Source: G016234445 sp964438865
GTDB lineage: Bacteria > Chloroflexota > Dehalococcoidia > Tepidiformales > Tepidiformaceae
Reading direction: 5' to 3'
NCBI GenBank assembly: GCA_964438865.1
Contig: CAYTMI010000012.1
Span: forward strand, 11,517 to 75,516
DNA: 64,000 bases
Within the stretch, counting starts at the first letter, position 1. The number at the start of each line of letters is the position of its first letter. Below, piece by piece: positions 36,138 to 43,911 of this stretch. A program made the translations under genes and the position numbers. Below the pieces are notes generated by a model, which worked only from the letters and a program-made list of their open reading frames with translations, made no database searches and was not told the DNA's origin.

Positions 36138-36503
36138 ATGGCGGAGAACATCTACAAGACCGACGGCACGATCGATAGCTTCGAAAACCCGCGCCCGGGC
36201 CGCGAGTACGAAATCGAGTTCGTCGCGCCCGAATTCACCAGCGTCTGCCCCATGACCGGTCTCCCGGACTTCGGCACCCTCACCATCACCTACGTCCCCG
36301 GCGACCGCTGCATCGAACTCCGTAGCTTCAAGTATTATCTCTTCGCCTTCCGCGACAAGGGGATCTTCTACGAAGACCTCGTCAACCAGGTCCTCGATGA
36401 CATCGTCGCCGCCATTGCCCCTCGTTCGGCGATGGTAACCGGCGAATTCAACGCCCGCGGCGGCATCACCGCCCGCGTCACCGCGACCTTCGAAGGTGAC
36501 TGA
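36138..36503 (+). CDS. queF: 7-cyano-7-deazaguanine (preQ0) reductase
   Basis: 121-aa QueF of the short (YkvM) type, reducing preQ0 to preQ1 with NADPH. The catalytic Cys sits in TSVCPMTGLPDFGT together with the conserved Asp, and ELRSFKYYLFAFRDKG is the family's NADPH-binding motif. ATG 36138 is used. Its last codons plus stop, with the next three bases and an nnrE-like start, are duplicated in front of nnrE at 40699. Confidence 0.95.
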   Translation: MAENIYKTDGTIDSFENPRPGREYEIEFVAPEFTSVCPMTGLPDFGTLTITYVPGDRCIELRSFKYYLFAFRDKGIFYEDLVNQVLDDIVAAIAPRSAMVTGEFNARGGITARVTATFEGD

Positions 36504-36516
36504 CCGATGACCTCCA
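36495..36516. repeat. 22-bp junction repeat, left copy
   Basis: Covers the last two codons and stop of queF, three bases, and ATGACCTCCA. It is identical to 40699-40720, where the same bases lead into nnrE. Similarity continues with small gaps for another dozen bases. Behind it, the would-be nnrE frame stops after about ten codons. Confidence 0.9.
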
Positions 36517-36549
36517 GCTGCCCGGCGGGGGCGCGGGGCTGATCGGCCC

Positions 36550-37962
36550 TTACCGCGCGAGCGCCAGCGCTCGGGCCCGAACCGGCGTCCGGAGGCGATC
36601 GAGGAATGCCCCGGCCCAATCCGCGGCCGTGTTCGCCTGTACCGCCAGGCGCAACCGCTGCATCCGGTAGCGGCGTTCAACGGCGGTCATGTCGATTGCC
36701 CGGAGGATCGTGCGTGCCATGCCCTCCACGTCGTAGGGATTGACGATCAGCGCGTCCCTGAGTTCGCAGGCGGCGCCGGCGAACTCGCTGAGCACGAGCA
36801 CACCGTCGCCATCCGGCCGCGAAGCCACGAACTCCTTACACACGAGGTTCATCCCATCGCGCAGCGGCGTCACCAGCATGACGTCGGCGGCGCGGTAGAA
36901 CGCCGCGAGTTGATCCGCGTCCATCGACCCGTAGCTGCAGCGAATTGGGACCGTGTCGAAGTTCCCGTAGATGCTGTTGATCCTCCCGACAAGTTCTTCC
37001 GCCTGCCCCTTGACGGTTTCGTAGGCGGCGATGTCCCCGCGTGAGAGGACCGCGACCTGGAACAGCACTACCTCATCGGCCCGGACGCTCCCGGTTGCCA
37101 GGAGTTCTTCGAACGCCGTGAGGCGTCGGAGAAGACCCTTCGTATAGTCCAGCCGGTCGACTGCCAGGAGCAGCTTTCGCCCCTTCGCCCCTTGCCGGAT
37201 CCCATCGGCCATCTCCAGCACCTTCGGGTCTTCAGCTCGCTGTTGCCACTCGTCCGCGTTGACCCCGACCGGGGAGACGACGACCTCAACGTCCCGCGGC
37301 AAGCGGCTGTCGCCCGGGGCGAGGCTGTGGATCTCGGCCACGGCGGCCCGGAAATTCGCCGCAAACTCCTCCGTGTGGAACCCGATGACATCGGCTCCAA
37401 GCATCCCGCCCACCATCTCACGCCACCAGGGGAGGGCACGCAGGATCTCGAGCGGCGGAAACGGCACGTGAAAGGAGAATCCGATGCGTGCCCCGGGAAG
37501 GCGCCGTCGCACGGCCGCCGGCACAAGCGCGAGCTGGTAGTCGTGGACCCAGACGACATCGCCCGGCTCGTACTCGTCCGCGATCGCGTCGGCAAACCGC
37601 TCGTTCGCCTCTCGATAGCTCCCCCAGCCGCCAATCCGGAGGGGCAGTTCGTTCAGCCGCGAATGCAGTAGTGGCCAGAGCCCGCTGTTCGACAGCTCCG
37701 TGTAGAAACCCTTGCTTATGGCTTCGCCCAGGAAGACGGGCACGCATCCGAGTGCGTCCAACTTCGATCGGATCGGGCCGGCGTGGGGAGCCTCGGCGTC
37801 CATGGGGAGGCCGCTCCAGCCAATCCACCGGCTCTCCGGGGGGTGATGGACCGCCCCGAGGCAGCTCGCGACCCCTCCCGCCGAGGGCCGTGCACAGAGG
37901 CACCCGTGTTCGACCGAAACCGTCACCGGCAGGCGGTTGGAGACGATGATTGTTCGCGACAT
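36550..37962 (-). CDS. otsA: Alpha,alpha-trehalose-phosphate synthase (GT20)
   Basis: 470 aa, the usual OtsA size, making trehalose-6-phosphate from UDP-glucose and glucose-6-phosphate. ATG 37962 follows GGAGGG. The N-terminal loop TIIVSNRLPVTVS and a Gly-rich GGVAS, then WVHDYQLALVP, GFSFHVPFPP, AVDRLDYTKGL and LVCKEFVASRP are GT20 landmarks. No trehalose-phosphatase gene accompanies it. It is translated 2 nt after a small helical protein and lies downstream of a c-di-AMP riboswitch, linking trehalose formation to osmotic signalling. Confidence 0.95.
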   Translation of the reverse strand: MSRTIIVSNRLPVTVSVEHGCLCARPSAGGVASCLGAVHHPPESRWIGWSGLPMDAEAPHAGPIRSKLDALGCVPVFLGEAISKGFYTELSNSGLWPLLHSRLNELPLRIGGWGSYREANERFADAIADEYEPGDVVWVHDYQLALVPAAVRRRLPGARIGFSFHVPFPPLEILRALPWWREMVGGMLGADVIGFHTEEFAANFRAAVAEIHSLAPGDSRLPRDVEVVVSPVGVNADEWQQRAEDPKVLEMADGIRQGAKGRKLLLAVDRLDYTKGLLRRLTAFEELLATGSVRADEVVLFQVAVLSRGDIAAYETVKGQAEELVGRINSIYGNFDTVPIRCSYGSMDADQLAAFYRAADVMLVTPLRDGMNLVCKEFVASRPDGDGVLVLSEFAGAACELRDALIVNPYDVEGMARTILRAIDMTAVERRYRMQRLRLAVQANTAADWAGAFLDRLRTPVRARALALAR

Positions 37963-37964
37963 GG

Positions 37965-38453
37965 TTAGGCCCTCCTTGCCAACTCTGGTACCCGGGCGTC
38001 CCTCCGCCGGAGCGCCCCGGCGCCGTTCTGCGCGAGCAGTTCGTGCAGCCGGTTCTGATGCATGGCAACGCGGATTTCGATCAGCGCCGCCCGTTCGTTG
38101 CACTCCACCACCGAATGGACATCTCCAGGGCTCGAAGCCTCCAAGCCTTTGATAAGCTCATGGAGCTGCTGCAGGAGCGCCGGATGGTCGTCGAGTTGGC
38201 GGCGGCGGAGCGAGGCGCTGCCTTCCGCTGGTCTCGCGATGGCCGCTACTTCCGGGCTGTCGGCTTGCTCCACGTGGGCCCGAACGAGTTCCCCCGCGCG
38301 AGAGATGTGCCGTTGGAAGGCGGCCCGCCAGCCGCCCGCGCCTTGCGCGCTCCATGGCACCTGGCGGGCAAGGCGAAGCGCCTCCCACGCTTCGTAGAGC
38401 GGGTCCGAACCACTGCCGGGCATCGTGACCGGGCTCGTTGAAGACAAAGTCAT
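37965..38453 (-). CDS. Unknown helical protein upstream of otsA
   Basis: 162 aa, ATG 38453 with GGAGGG ribosome site. No signal or membrane segment. Sequence suggests a bundle of four or five helices: DPLYEAWEALRLARQVPW, WRAAFQRHISRAGELVRAHV, HPALLQQLHELIKGLEA and AALIEIRVAMHQNRLHELLA. His and Glu spacing is faintly hemerythrin-like, but the full ligand set is not evident, so I do not assign it. Its 2-nt distance from otsA and shared riboswitch leader suggest a partner or regulator of trehalose synthesis. Confidence 0.75.
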   Translation of the reverse strand: MTLSSTSPVTMPGSGSDPLYEAWEALRLARQVPWSAQGAGGWRAAFQRHISRAGELVRAHVEQADSPEVAAIARPAEGSASLRRRQLDDHPALLQQLHELIKGLEASSPGDVHSVVECNERAALIEIRVAMHQNRLHELLAQNGAGALRRRDARVPELARRA

Positions 38454-38718
38454 AGCTATCCCTCCTGGATGAGAGCAGGTGAACGTCGTGCGTTGAGGGG
38501 GGTGAGGGGTGACTTGACTAGAGTATTGGAATCTCGGCCCGGCCCGTGTGCGGGGGGACGACCTGCCAGGGCCGGGAGACGGCAAGCGCTCGCTTCCGCC
38601 TGATCGCTTCGCGCGCGCACACCTGTTCGGTGCGCGCCGCGCCACGCATGACCGTGGCGTGTGTGTACATGGTCGACCCCCGCGGCGCTCATCGGCGCCG
38701 GGCATGGGAGGCCCCAAA
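38454..38718 (-). promoter_or_regulatory. Expression platform/leader of the otsA unit
   Basis: 265-nt untranslated leader between the aptamer and the first gene. Two GC-rich stem-loops can form on the minus-strand RNA, around 38640-38658 (GCCACGG/CGTGGC type) and 38611-38635 (GCGCGCACC with GGTGTGCGC). Neither is followed by a U-run, so Rho-dependent or translational control is as likely as intrinsic termination. No other gene is seen here. Confidence 0.45.
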
Positions 38719-38835
38719 GGCCCCGAATGTCTACGAGGTTAGCTGACGGGTTCGGCGTCGGAAGTCGCCTATGCGCCCCTGCGCAATTCACCCCGGTTGT
38801 GTGGATCCCCCGTTCCGACCAAGGGCCGGATTCGA
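38719..38835 (-). promoter_or_regulatory. c-di-AMP riboswitch (ydaO-yuaA type), otsA unit
   Basis: The minus-strand RNA contains the class signatures in order: ACGGGGGATCC, CCGGGGTGAAT, then GCCGAACCCGTCAGC and TAACCTCGTAGAC, closed by GGCCC/GGGCC pairing at the ends. These agree with the conserved joints of the B. subtilis ydaO aptamer (GCGGGGGACC, GGGGTGAATCC, CCGAATCCGACAGCTAAC). The class senses c-di-AMP and usually switches genes off when it is bound. Downstream are the helical protein and otsA, a fitting osmolyte target. 38836-39083 upstream shows no gene. Confidence 0.92.
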
Positions 38836-39083
38836 CGACCCGAGTCTACCACAGGGTGGGGGGGTGCAACCGCGTCTTCTGTAATCTCTGTGTAAACTCG
38901 CCGGGCACTCCGCGGAGTGCGTCAGCTCCACCGCGAGCACGTGGGCAACAGGCTCCATGGTTCGGCGCCGGCGCACGAGCGCGCAGCCACCGGAGCGGTC
39001 CGGCCCCAGCGGATGTGTGCTCCCTGCGCCCGCCTTCGCTCGCATCCCAGACGGCATTGCCCCGCCCCCGGGACACAGGCGAC

Positions 39084-40220
39084 CTATTGCTGACCAGCCG
39101 CCGATCGCCTCTTGACGAGGTCAAGAATGATACCCGCCGCATCCTCGGCGGACGTCCGATCGGTATTGATTACGAAATCGTAGCTGGCCGGATCCAGCCA
39201 GCCTCGATCATAAAACTCGCGGAAGTAGTCGACTCGTTCTTGGTCGGCCTCTCGAATCACTCGATTGGCCTCTTCAGCGGCTAACCCCTTCGCGATTGCG
39301 CGCGCTGCCCGCCCCCCCAGGCTGCCGGTGATCAGAACGCGGAGAGTGTCAGGGCGGCCAGCCAACACAAGTTGTGCCCCGTGGCCGAGGATGAGGACAT
39401 CGCCTTGCTCGGCGAGGTCTCGGAGGGCGGACTCTACAAACGCCCTATATTCGGCGGAGGTGAACAAAGGCGTCATTCGAAGCGGAACTGGCGTCACCCA
39501 CAACTCCCCGCTCCCGCCAGAACCCCGGGACATTCCCTCGAGAATGCGGCTGAAGCGGCCGCGGTGTACCCCGGCTTGCTTCACCGCCTCAGGAGAAACG
39601 CCAGCCTCATCCGCCGCCCGGCGGAACACTTCGTAGTCAATCAGGCGCAGGCCAAGCTGGTGAGCGACGGACGCGGCGATCTCCTCGCCTCCGGTGCCGT
39701 GTTGACGTGCGATCGTGACAACGCGCACGGCGGCGGAAGGCTGATCAGTGAGTGGGCCCTCATCGCCCCCCGGGATAGCGATGGTCTTCGGCCGGTGCTG
39801 CGGTGCCGTCGCAAGGGCCAGGACGAGATCGCCTTCCAGGAAGTCGCCGTCGACGGAGTGAAACTCAAGCGAGTTGTCGGGGACCGTCGCGGCCAGCGCC
39901 TCCTGCAGTTCACGTCCGACCCCCCGGATCTCGCCGAACCGGACGCCGTGAAGGCGAGCCACGTGACCGGCAGGTGCGGCGTCGAGGGCGATCCCGGTCT
40001 CAGGGTGGGGCATCACTTCCGCCCCAATCGGAAGCTGAACGCTGCACGCCCGGGTCCCCGCGAGTCGCAAGAACGCCGGGCCGGCGATCGGCACACCCCG
40101 GATCATCGCCCAACTGCGGAGGCGGTCCGCCGCCAGGGTGGCGTCCTTGAGGCTAAGGCCGGTGACCACCGCCACCGAGCGGACCCGGTCGCGGGTATCG
40201 TATTCCACGGTGAGATTCAT
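39084..40220 (-). CDS. GyrI-like/cytidylate-kinase-like fusion protein
   Basis: 378 aa, ATG 40220 behind a GGGGGAC ribosome site. Residues 1 to about 135 look like a GyrI/SHS2-type small-molecule-binding domain (SVQLPIGAEVMPHPETGI, GHVARLHGVRFGEIRGVGRE). From about 160 the protein matches the cytidylate-kinase-like family: VVTIARQHGTGGEEIAASV, LGLRLIDYEVFRRAADEAGV, GDVLILGHGAQLVLAGRPDT, LRVLITGSLGGRAARAIAK and a C-terminal DFVINTDR. True CMP kinase activity is uncertain in this family. Fusion with a ligand-binding domain behind a c-di-AMP riboswitch suggests a nucleotide- or ligand-responsive kinase. Confidence 0.8.
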   Translation of the reverse strand: MNLTVEYDTRDRVRSVAVVTGLSLKDATLAADRLRSWAMIRGVPIAGPAFLRLAGTRACSVQLPIGAEVMPHPETGIALDAAPAGHVARLHGVRFGEIRGVGRELQEALAATVPDNSLEFHSVDGDFLEGDLVLALATAPQHRPKTIAIPGGDEGPLTDQPSAAVRVVTIARQHGTGGEEIAASVAHQLGLRLIDYEVFRRAADEAGVSPEAVKQAGVHRGRFSRILEGMSRGSGGSGELWVTPVPLRMTPLFTSAEYRAFVESALRDLAEQGDVLILGHGAQLVLAGRPDTLRVLITGSLGGRAARAIAKGLAAEEANRVIREADQERVDYFREFYDRGWLDPASYDFVINTDRTSAEDAAGIILDLVKRRSAAGQQ

Positions 40221-40354
40221 CTTCGTCCCCCTTCTCTCGGTGGCAGAGGCGGCCAGTGCCGGTCACGCCGCCCCTCCCGAGGCACGATACAACCTTCGGA
40301 GCAGCAGGCATGCTTTCCGCCCGCACCTGCAGACGCCTGGGAGGACGCCCGAAA

Positions 40355-40472
40355 GGCCCCGAATGTCTACGAGGTTGGCTGACGGGTTCGGCGTCGGAAG
40401 TCGCCTATGCGCTCCTGCGCAATACACCCCGGAAGTTGGGTCCCCCGTTCCCGGCAGGGCCGGGATTCGACA
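40355..40472 (-). promoter_or_regulatory. c-di-AMP riboswitch (ydaO-yuaA type), kinase unit
   Basis: The minus-strand RNA carries ACGGGGGACCCA, CCGGGGTGTAT, GCCGAACCCGTCAGC and CAACCTCGTAGAC, closed by GGCCC/GGGCC. Long blocks are identical to the otsA-unit aptamer, but two conserved positions differ: GTGTAT for GTGAAT and CAGCCAAC for CAGCTAAC, which might change affinity. Its 3' end is 135 nt before the kinase-like start. The remaining stretch 40473-40698 holds no gene; a TACGAT box near 40679 could serve nnrE on the other strand. Confidence 0.9.
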
Positions 40473-40698
40473 CTGCCACGCTACCACAGCGCGGTTCTGC
40501 TGGGGCTTGCCTTCTGTCAGTTCCCTGTGGGTCCGGCGTTGGCCCGGTGTCTTCTCCGGAGCACCCTCCGCCCGCTATCGCCTACCCGTGCCTTTGCTAT
40601 CATTCCGCCGCTACGAGCTTCCGGAGTGCCATGGAGCCCATCTCCCCCGCCCGCGTCTCCCGTGAGCAAAGTGAATGTACGATAGCCAGGCTCGCCCT

Positions 40699-40720
40699 GG
40701 TGACTGACCGATGACCTCCA
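40699..40720. repeat. 22-bp junction repeat, right copy
   Basis: Identical to 36495-36516. It includes GGTGACTGA, the final Gly-Asp-stop codons of queF, although queF lies 4.2 kb away, and then the true ATG of nnrE. Best explained by insertion of 36517-40698 into a former queF-nnrE junction with duplication of the target. Confidence 0.9.
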
Positions 40721-41490
40721 AAGCTGACCCCGGCGGGTTCCCACAGCGCCGGGTCGCCGACGTACCGGCCGTTACCGGCGCCCAGATGCGCGAAATCCAG
40801 CGCGCCGCCCAGGAAGAGTACGGCCTCGACATCCTCCAGATTATGGAGAACAGCGGCCGCGGCATCGCCACCCTCGCCCTCGCCATGCTCGGAGGCCGCG
40901 GCCGCGGGCAGCGTGTCGTCGTCCTCGCCGGTGGCGGCAACAACGGCGGCGCCGGCCTCTGCGCGGTCCGCCACCTCCAGAACTGGGGCCTCAACGTCGA
41001 ACCCGTCTTCGGTGAGGTCGAAAGCGAAATGTCCCTCGCGGCCCGCCGCCAGCTCGATGTCCTCCGCCGCTCCGGCATTGTCGAACCGCGCGACCAGGAA
41101 ACCAGTGAAATGACCCTTGAGGAGCACCTCGCCCGCGCCGACCTCGTCATCGACGCCCTCGCCGGCTATGGCCAGGAAGGGCCGCCGACCGGCATCGCCG
41201 CTGCCATCGTCGAACTCGCCGTCGCCTCCCGCCGCCCGGTCCTCGCCATAGACGTCCCCACGGGCGTCAATGCCACCACCGGTGTCATCAGTTCGCCCGC
41301 GATCAAGGCGACGACGACAATCATCCTTGACCTGCCAAAGCGAGGCCTGCTCGACCCCGTCTGCCGCCAGTGCGTCGGCGAACTCTACCTCGCCGACGTC
41401 GGCATCCCCCACGCTGTCCACGAACGTTACGGCGGCGTCTCCGCCCGCGGCCTCTTCGCCGAAGGCCCGATCGTTCACTTGCGCCGCTAA
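40711..41490 (+). CDS. nnrE: NAD(P)H-hydrate epimerase (YjeF N-terminal type)
   Basis: 259 aa, a stand-alone epimerase domain that repairs damaged NAD(P)HX; the dehydratase/kinase half found in fused Nnr proteins is absent. Motifs are VTGAQMREIQRAAQ, the IMENSGRGIA helix, VVVLAGGGNNGGAGLCAVRHL and LVIDALAGYG, with AIDVPTGVNATTG near the end. Its start codon and preceding bases repeat the queF 3' end, showing that the two genes were once adjacent with 3 nt between. Confidence 0.92.
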   Translation: MTSKADPGGFPQRRVADVPAVTGAQMREIQRAAQEEYGLDILQIMENSGRGIATLALAMLGGRGRGQRVVVLAGGGNNGGAGLCAVRHLQNWGLNVEPVFGEVESEMSLAARRQLDVLRRSGIVEPRDQETSEMTLEEHLARADLVIDALAGYGQEGPPTGIAAAIVELAVASRRPVLAIDVPTGVNATTGVISSPAIKATTTIILDLPKRGLLDPVCRQCVGELYLADVGIPHAVHERYGGVSARGLFAEGPIVHLRR

Positions 41491-41545
41491 CCGGGCCCGC
41501 AATTGGGAGCGTAGAATCCGGGCACCCGAACGAGGAGTCCCGGCC

Positions 41546-42349
41546 ATGCCGCTCACACGCTACATGAAGTCACCCTCCGAAATCCTCCGCCTCCAGGAAG
41601 CGATGGCCACCCCCGCTTTCCTCGACATCCGCTCCCTCGCCATCACTTTCGAATCCGACCCCGTCGTGCTGGCCGAACTCATCCCCGCGCCCCTCAAGCC
41701 CGCCGCCGAACCGCGCGTCTCCGTCTCCATCAGCGAAATCCGCCGCTCCGATTGTGTCGGCCCCTTCAACGGCTGCTCCGTCAACATCGCCTGCAGCTTC
41801 GAAGGCGAGGAGGGCGTGTACTGCCTGTCCATGCCCATGAACACCGACACAGCCGTCATCTTCGGCCGCGAACTCTATGCCGAGCCCAAGAAGCTCGCCG
41901 CCATCGAACTCATCGAGCGCGGGAAGCATGTCCGTGGCACCGTCACCCGCCACGGCATCACCTACATCGAGCTCTCTGGCATCTTCGACGACCCGATGGA
42001 GGCCGTCGGTCGCGAGAGCACCAGCCGCCACTACTACTTCAAGTACCTGCCCTCAGCCGACGGCCGCGGGCTCGCGTTCGACCCCCAGCTCATCCGGGTC
42101 ACCCACCGCGGGCATGCCCACGCTGCCGCCCGGGGCACAGGCACCCTCACTTTCCGGGAATCCACACACGACCCCATCATCGACCTGCCCGTGATCTCCC
42201 TTGGCGCCGCGTCCTACGCCGAAACCGAGACCCATACGTCGGCCGAAGTAGTCGCCACCGTCCCCGCCGCCAGCTTCATGCCCCACGCCTTTGCGAAGAT
42301 GGACAACCTCACGGTCTGGGCCGAAGCCGGCCAGATGGCCCCCGCCTGA
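41546..42349 (+). CDS. Acetoacetate decarboxylase family protein
   Basis: 267 aa. The catalytic Lys pair is seen in GRELYAEPKKLA, as in Clostridium ADC, with the preceding SMPMNTDTAVIFGRE and a C-terminal GAASYAETETH region. Start ATG 41546 follows GAGGAG. It may decarboxylate a beta-keto acid; ADC-like proteins include other activities. It opens a stretch of small catabolic genes but is not tightly linked to nnrE (55 bp). Confidence 0.85.
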   Translation: MPLTRYMKSPSEILRLQEAMATPAFLDIRSLAITFESDPVVLAELIPAPLKPAAEPRVSVSISEIRRSDCVGPFNGCSVNIACSFEGEEGVYCLSMPMNTDTAVIFGRELYAEPKKLAAIELIERGKHVRGTVTRHGITYIELSGIFDDPMEAVGRESTSRHYYFKYLPSADGRGLAFDPQLIRVTHRGHAHAAARGTGTLTFRESTHDPIIDLPVISLGAASYAETETHTSAEVVATVPAASFMPHAFAKMDNLTVWAEAGQMAPA

Positions 42350-42370
42350 AACGGGCCACCCGCGAGAGCA

Positions 42371-42393
42371 GAATCCCTACCCGGGGGTGAGGG
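42371..42393. repeat. Intergenic repeat copy 1
   Basis: 23 bp identical to 48723-48745, with core CCCTACCCGGGGGTGAGGG. Both copies lie directly at the 3' end of a minus-strand gene. Confidence 0.6.
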
Positions 42394-42394
42394 C

Positions 42395-42994
42395 CTAGAC
42401 GGCTACGGCGTCGCCCTTGTAGCGAGCCACGTCCTCAGCGCGGGCCGGAGTGTGCCGCACGTCTTCCTCCGTGAATCCCACCGTCGTCCAGGTCGCGAAC
42501 TCCAGCAGGACCCCGTCCGGGTCCATGAAATACACGGACCGCACGAAGACCCCAGGGTGCATCTCCCGCGACACCTGGTACTTGCTGTTGTCGTGGTTCA
42601 TGATCGGCGTCGGGTCCAGCCCCTTCGCCGCCAGCTTCGCCACATACTCCTCGAACTTCTCTTCCGGTACGTCGAAGGCCACGTGGTTCATCGACCCGTG
42701 GGCCGTCGCCAGGTCGTACTTGCCCGGCACGCCCTTGGGCGAAGAAACCCCCGGCGCCGCCTCGGGCGCGTTCGGGAACCAGAAGAACGCCAGCGAATCG
42801 CCGTTCCCGATGTCGAAGAAGAAGTGCTGCCCCATGTTGTTGGGGAGCTCGATCGTCTTGACCAGCGGCATCCCCAGCACGTTCGTGTAGAAGTCAACCG
42901 TGCGGGCCATGTCCTTGCACACGAGCGCAAGGTGGTTGATCCCCCGCAACTCGAACTCCGTGTTCTGCTTCTTTGTCAGGCTTCGCTTCGCCAT
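42395..42994 (-). CDS. VOC-family (glyoxalase/extradiol dioxygenase-like) protein
   Basis: 199 aa from ATG 42994 (ribosome site GGGAGG). Two beta-alpha-beta modules: GINHLALVCKDMARTVDFYT with the first metal His, SMNHVAFDVPEEKFEEYV with the second, and YFMDPDGVLLEFAT with the metal Glu. This His-His-Glu set is that of type I extradiol dioxygenases and glyoxalases. Substrate unknown. It is convergent with the ADC gene and divergent from the CMD gene. Confidence 0.88.
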   Translation of the reverse strand: MAKRSLTKKQNTEFELRGINHLALVCKDMARTVDFYTNVLGMPLVKTIELPNNMGQHFFFDIGNGDSLAFFWFPNAPEAAPGVSSPKGVPGKYDLATAHGSMNHVAFDVPEEKFEEYVAKLAAKGLDPTPIMNHDNSKYQVSREMHPGVFVRSVYFMDPDGVLLEFATWTTVGFTEEDVRHTPARAEDVARYKGDAVAV

Positions 42995-43114
42995 GCCGCG
43001 CCTCCCCGGCTTGTTGAATTGCCGGATAGCGTACACCTTTCGCGCAACCACCCGCATTCCTATCATCCTCGCGGCCGGGCTCATTCCCGCCCGCACCCAC
43101 GCTGGGAGAACGCC

Positions 43115-43765
43115 ATGCCTCGACTTCGCCAGATCCCCCGTTTCGAAGCCGCCCCCGAAGTCCTCGAAATGTACAACCGCCTCTTTGGCGACCGCGACCC
43201 CGTCACTCACCCGGGGACGGCCACCGGCACTCCCGGCAACTGGTGGACCGTCTTTGCCCTCGTCCCCGACATCTTCAACTCGGCGACGGCCCAGTTCGCC
43301 CTGTTCAACAGCAAGCGCCGCGTCCTCTCCCCTTATCTGCGCGAACTCGCCCTCACCAGGACCGGCTTCGCCGCCGGCAGCCAGTTCGTCTTCTCCCAGC
43401 ACTCGAAGGCCGCCCGTGCCGCCGGGATCCCGGAAGAGAAGCTCGCCGCCATCCCCGCCTGGGCCAGCGCCGGCGTCTTCGACCCCGCCGAGCGCAGCGT
43501 TCTCGCCTATACCGACGACCTCGTCCTCGCCGACGGCCGCGTCCAGGATGCCACCTTCGAACGGCTGAAAGCCCACCTCCCCGACGAAGCCATCCTCGAA
43601 TTGACGTTTGCGGTCTGCGTCTACCGCCTCCACGCCACCATGTGCCGCGCCCTCCAGCTCGAATACGACGACGTGCCCGAGCGCATCGTCGAAATTCCCG
43701 TTCCCCAGGGCGCCGGTGGCGCCGTCAACATCATGGAACAGATCGCCAGACCACCCGCCGGCTAG
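43115..43765 (+). CDS. Carboxymuconolactone decarboxylase family protein
   Basis: 216 aa, ATG 43115 with GGGAG. The helical CMD/AhpD core is LRELALTRTGFAAGSQFVFS followed by QHSKAARAAGIPEEKLAAI, and a long C-terminal helix set VLAYTDDLVLADG ... VCVYRLHATMCRALQLEYD. The CxxC of AhpD-type peroxidase-reductases is absent at the expected place, so a decarboxylase-like or other role is more likely. An aromatic/beta-keto acid degradation context is suggested by the neighbours. Confidence 0.82.
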   Translation: MPRLRQIPRFEAAPEVLEMYNRLFGDRDPVTHPGTATGTPGNWWTVFALVPDIFNSATAQFALFNSKRRVLSPYLRELALTRTGFAAGSQFVFSQHSKAARAAGIPEEKLAAIPAWASAGVFDPAERSVLAYTDDLVLADGRVQDATFERLKAHLPDEAILELTFAVCVYRLHATMCRALQLEYDDVPERIVEIPVPQGAGGAVNIMEQIARPPAG

Positions 43766-43821
43766 CACCTCCTGCAGAACGTCGTCGGCAAATCCAGGTC
43801 CGGCCACCACCGCCTTGCTCC

Positions 43822-43846
43822 CCCTCTCCCGCGCAGTGGGAGAGGG
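43822..43846. terminator. Hairpin behind the CMD gene
   Basis: CCCTCTCCC and GGGAGAGGG form a 9-bp stem with a 7-nt loop, followed by GGGTGAGGG. The same hairpin design recurs at 48696-48723. It may work as a terminator, but no T-run follows. Confidence 0.4.
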
Positions 43847-43911
43847 CCGGGGTGAGGGTCGCCTCGCGTCCTTCCGGCTATACTCGGGACACCCGACCCA
43901 GGACTCCGCTG

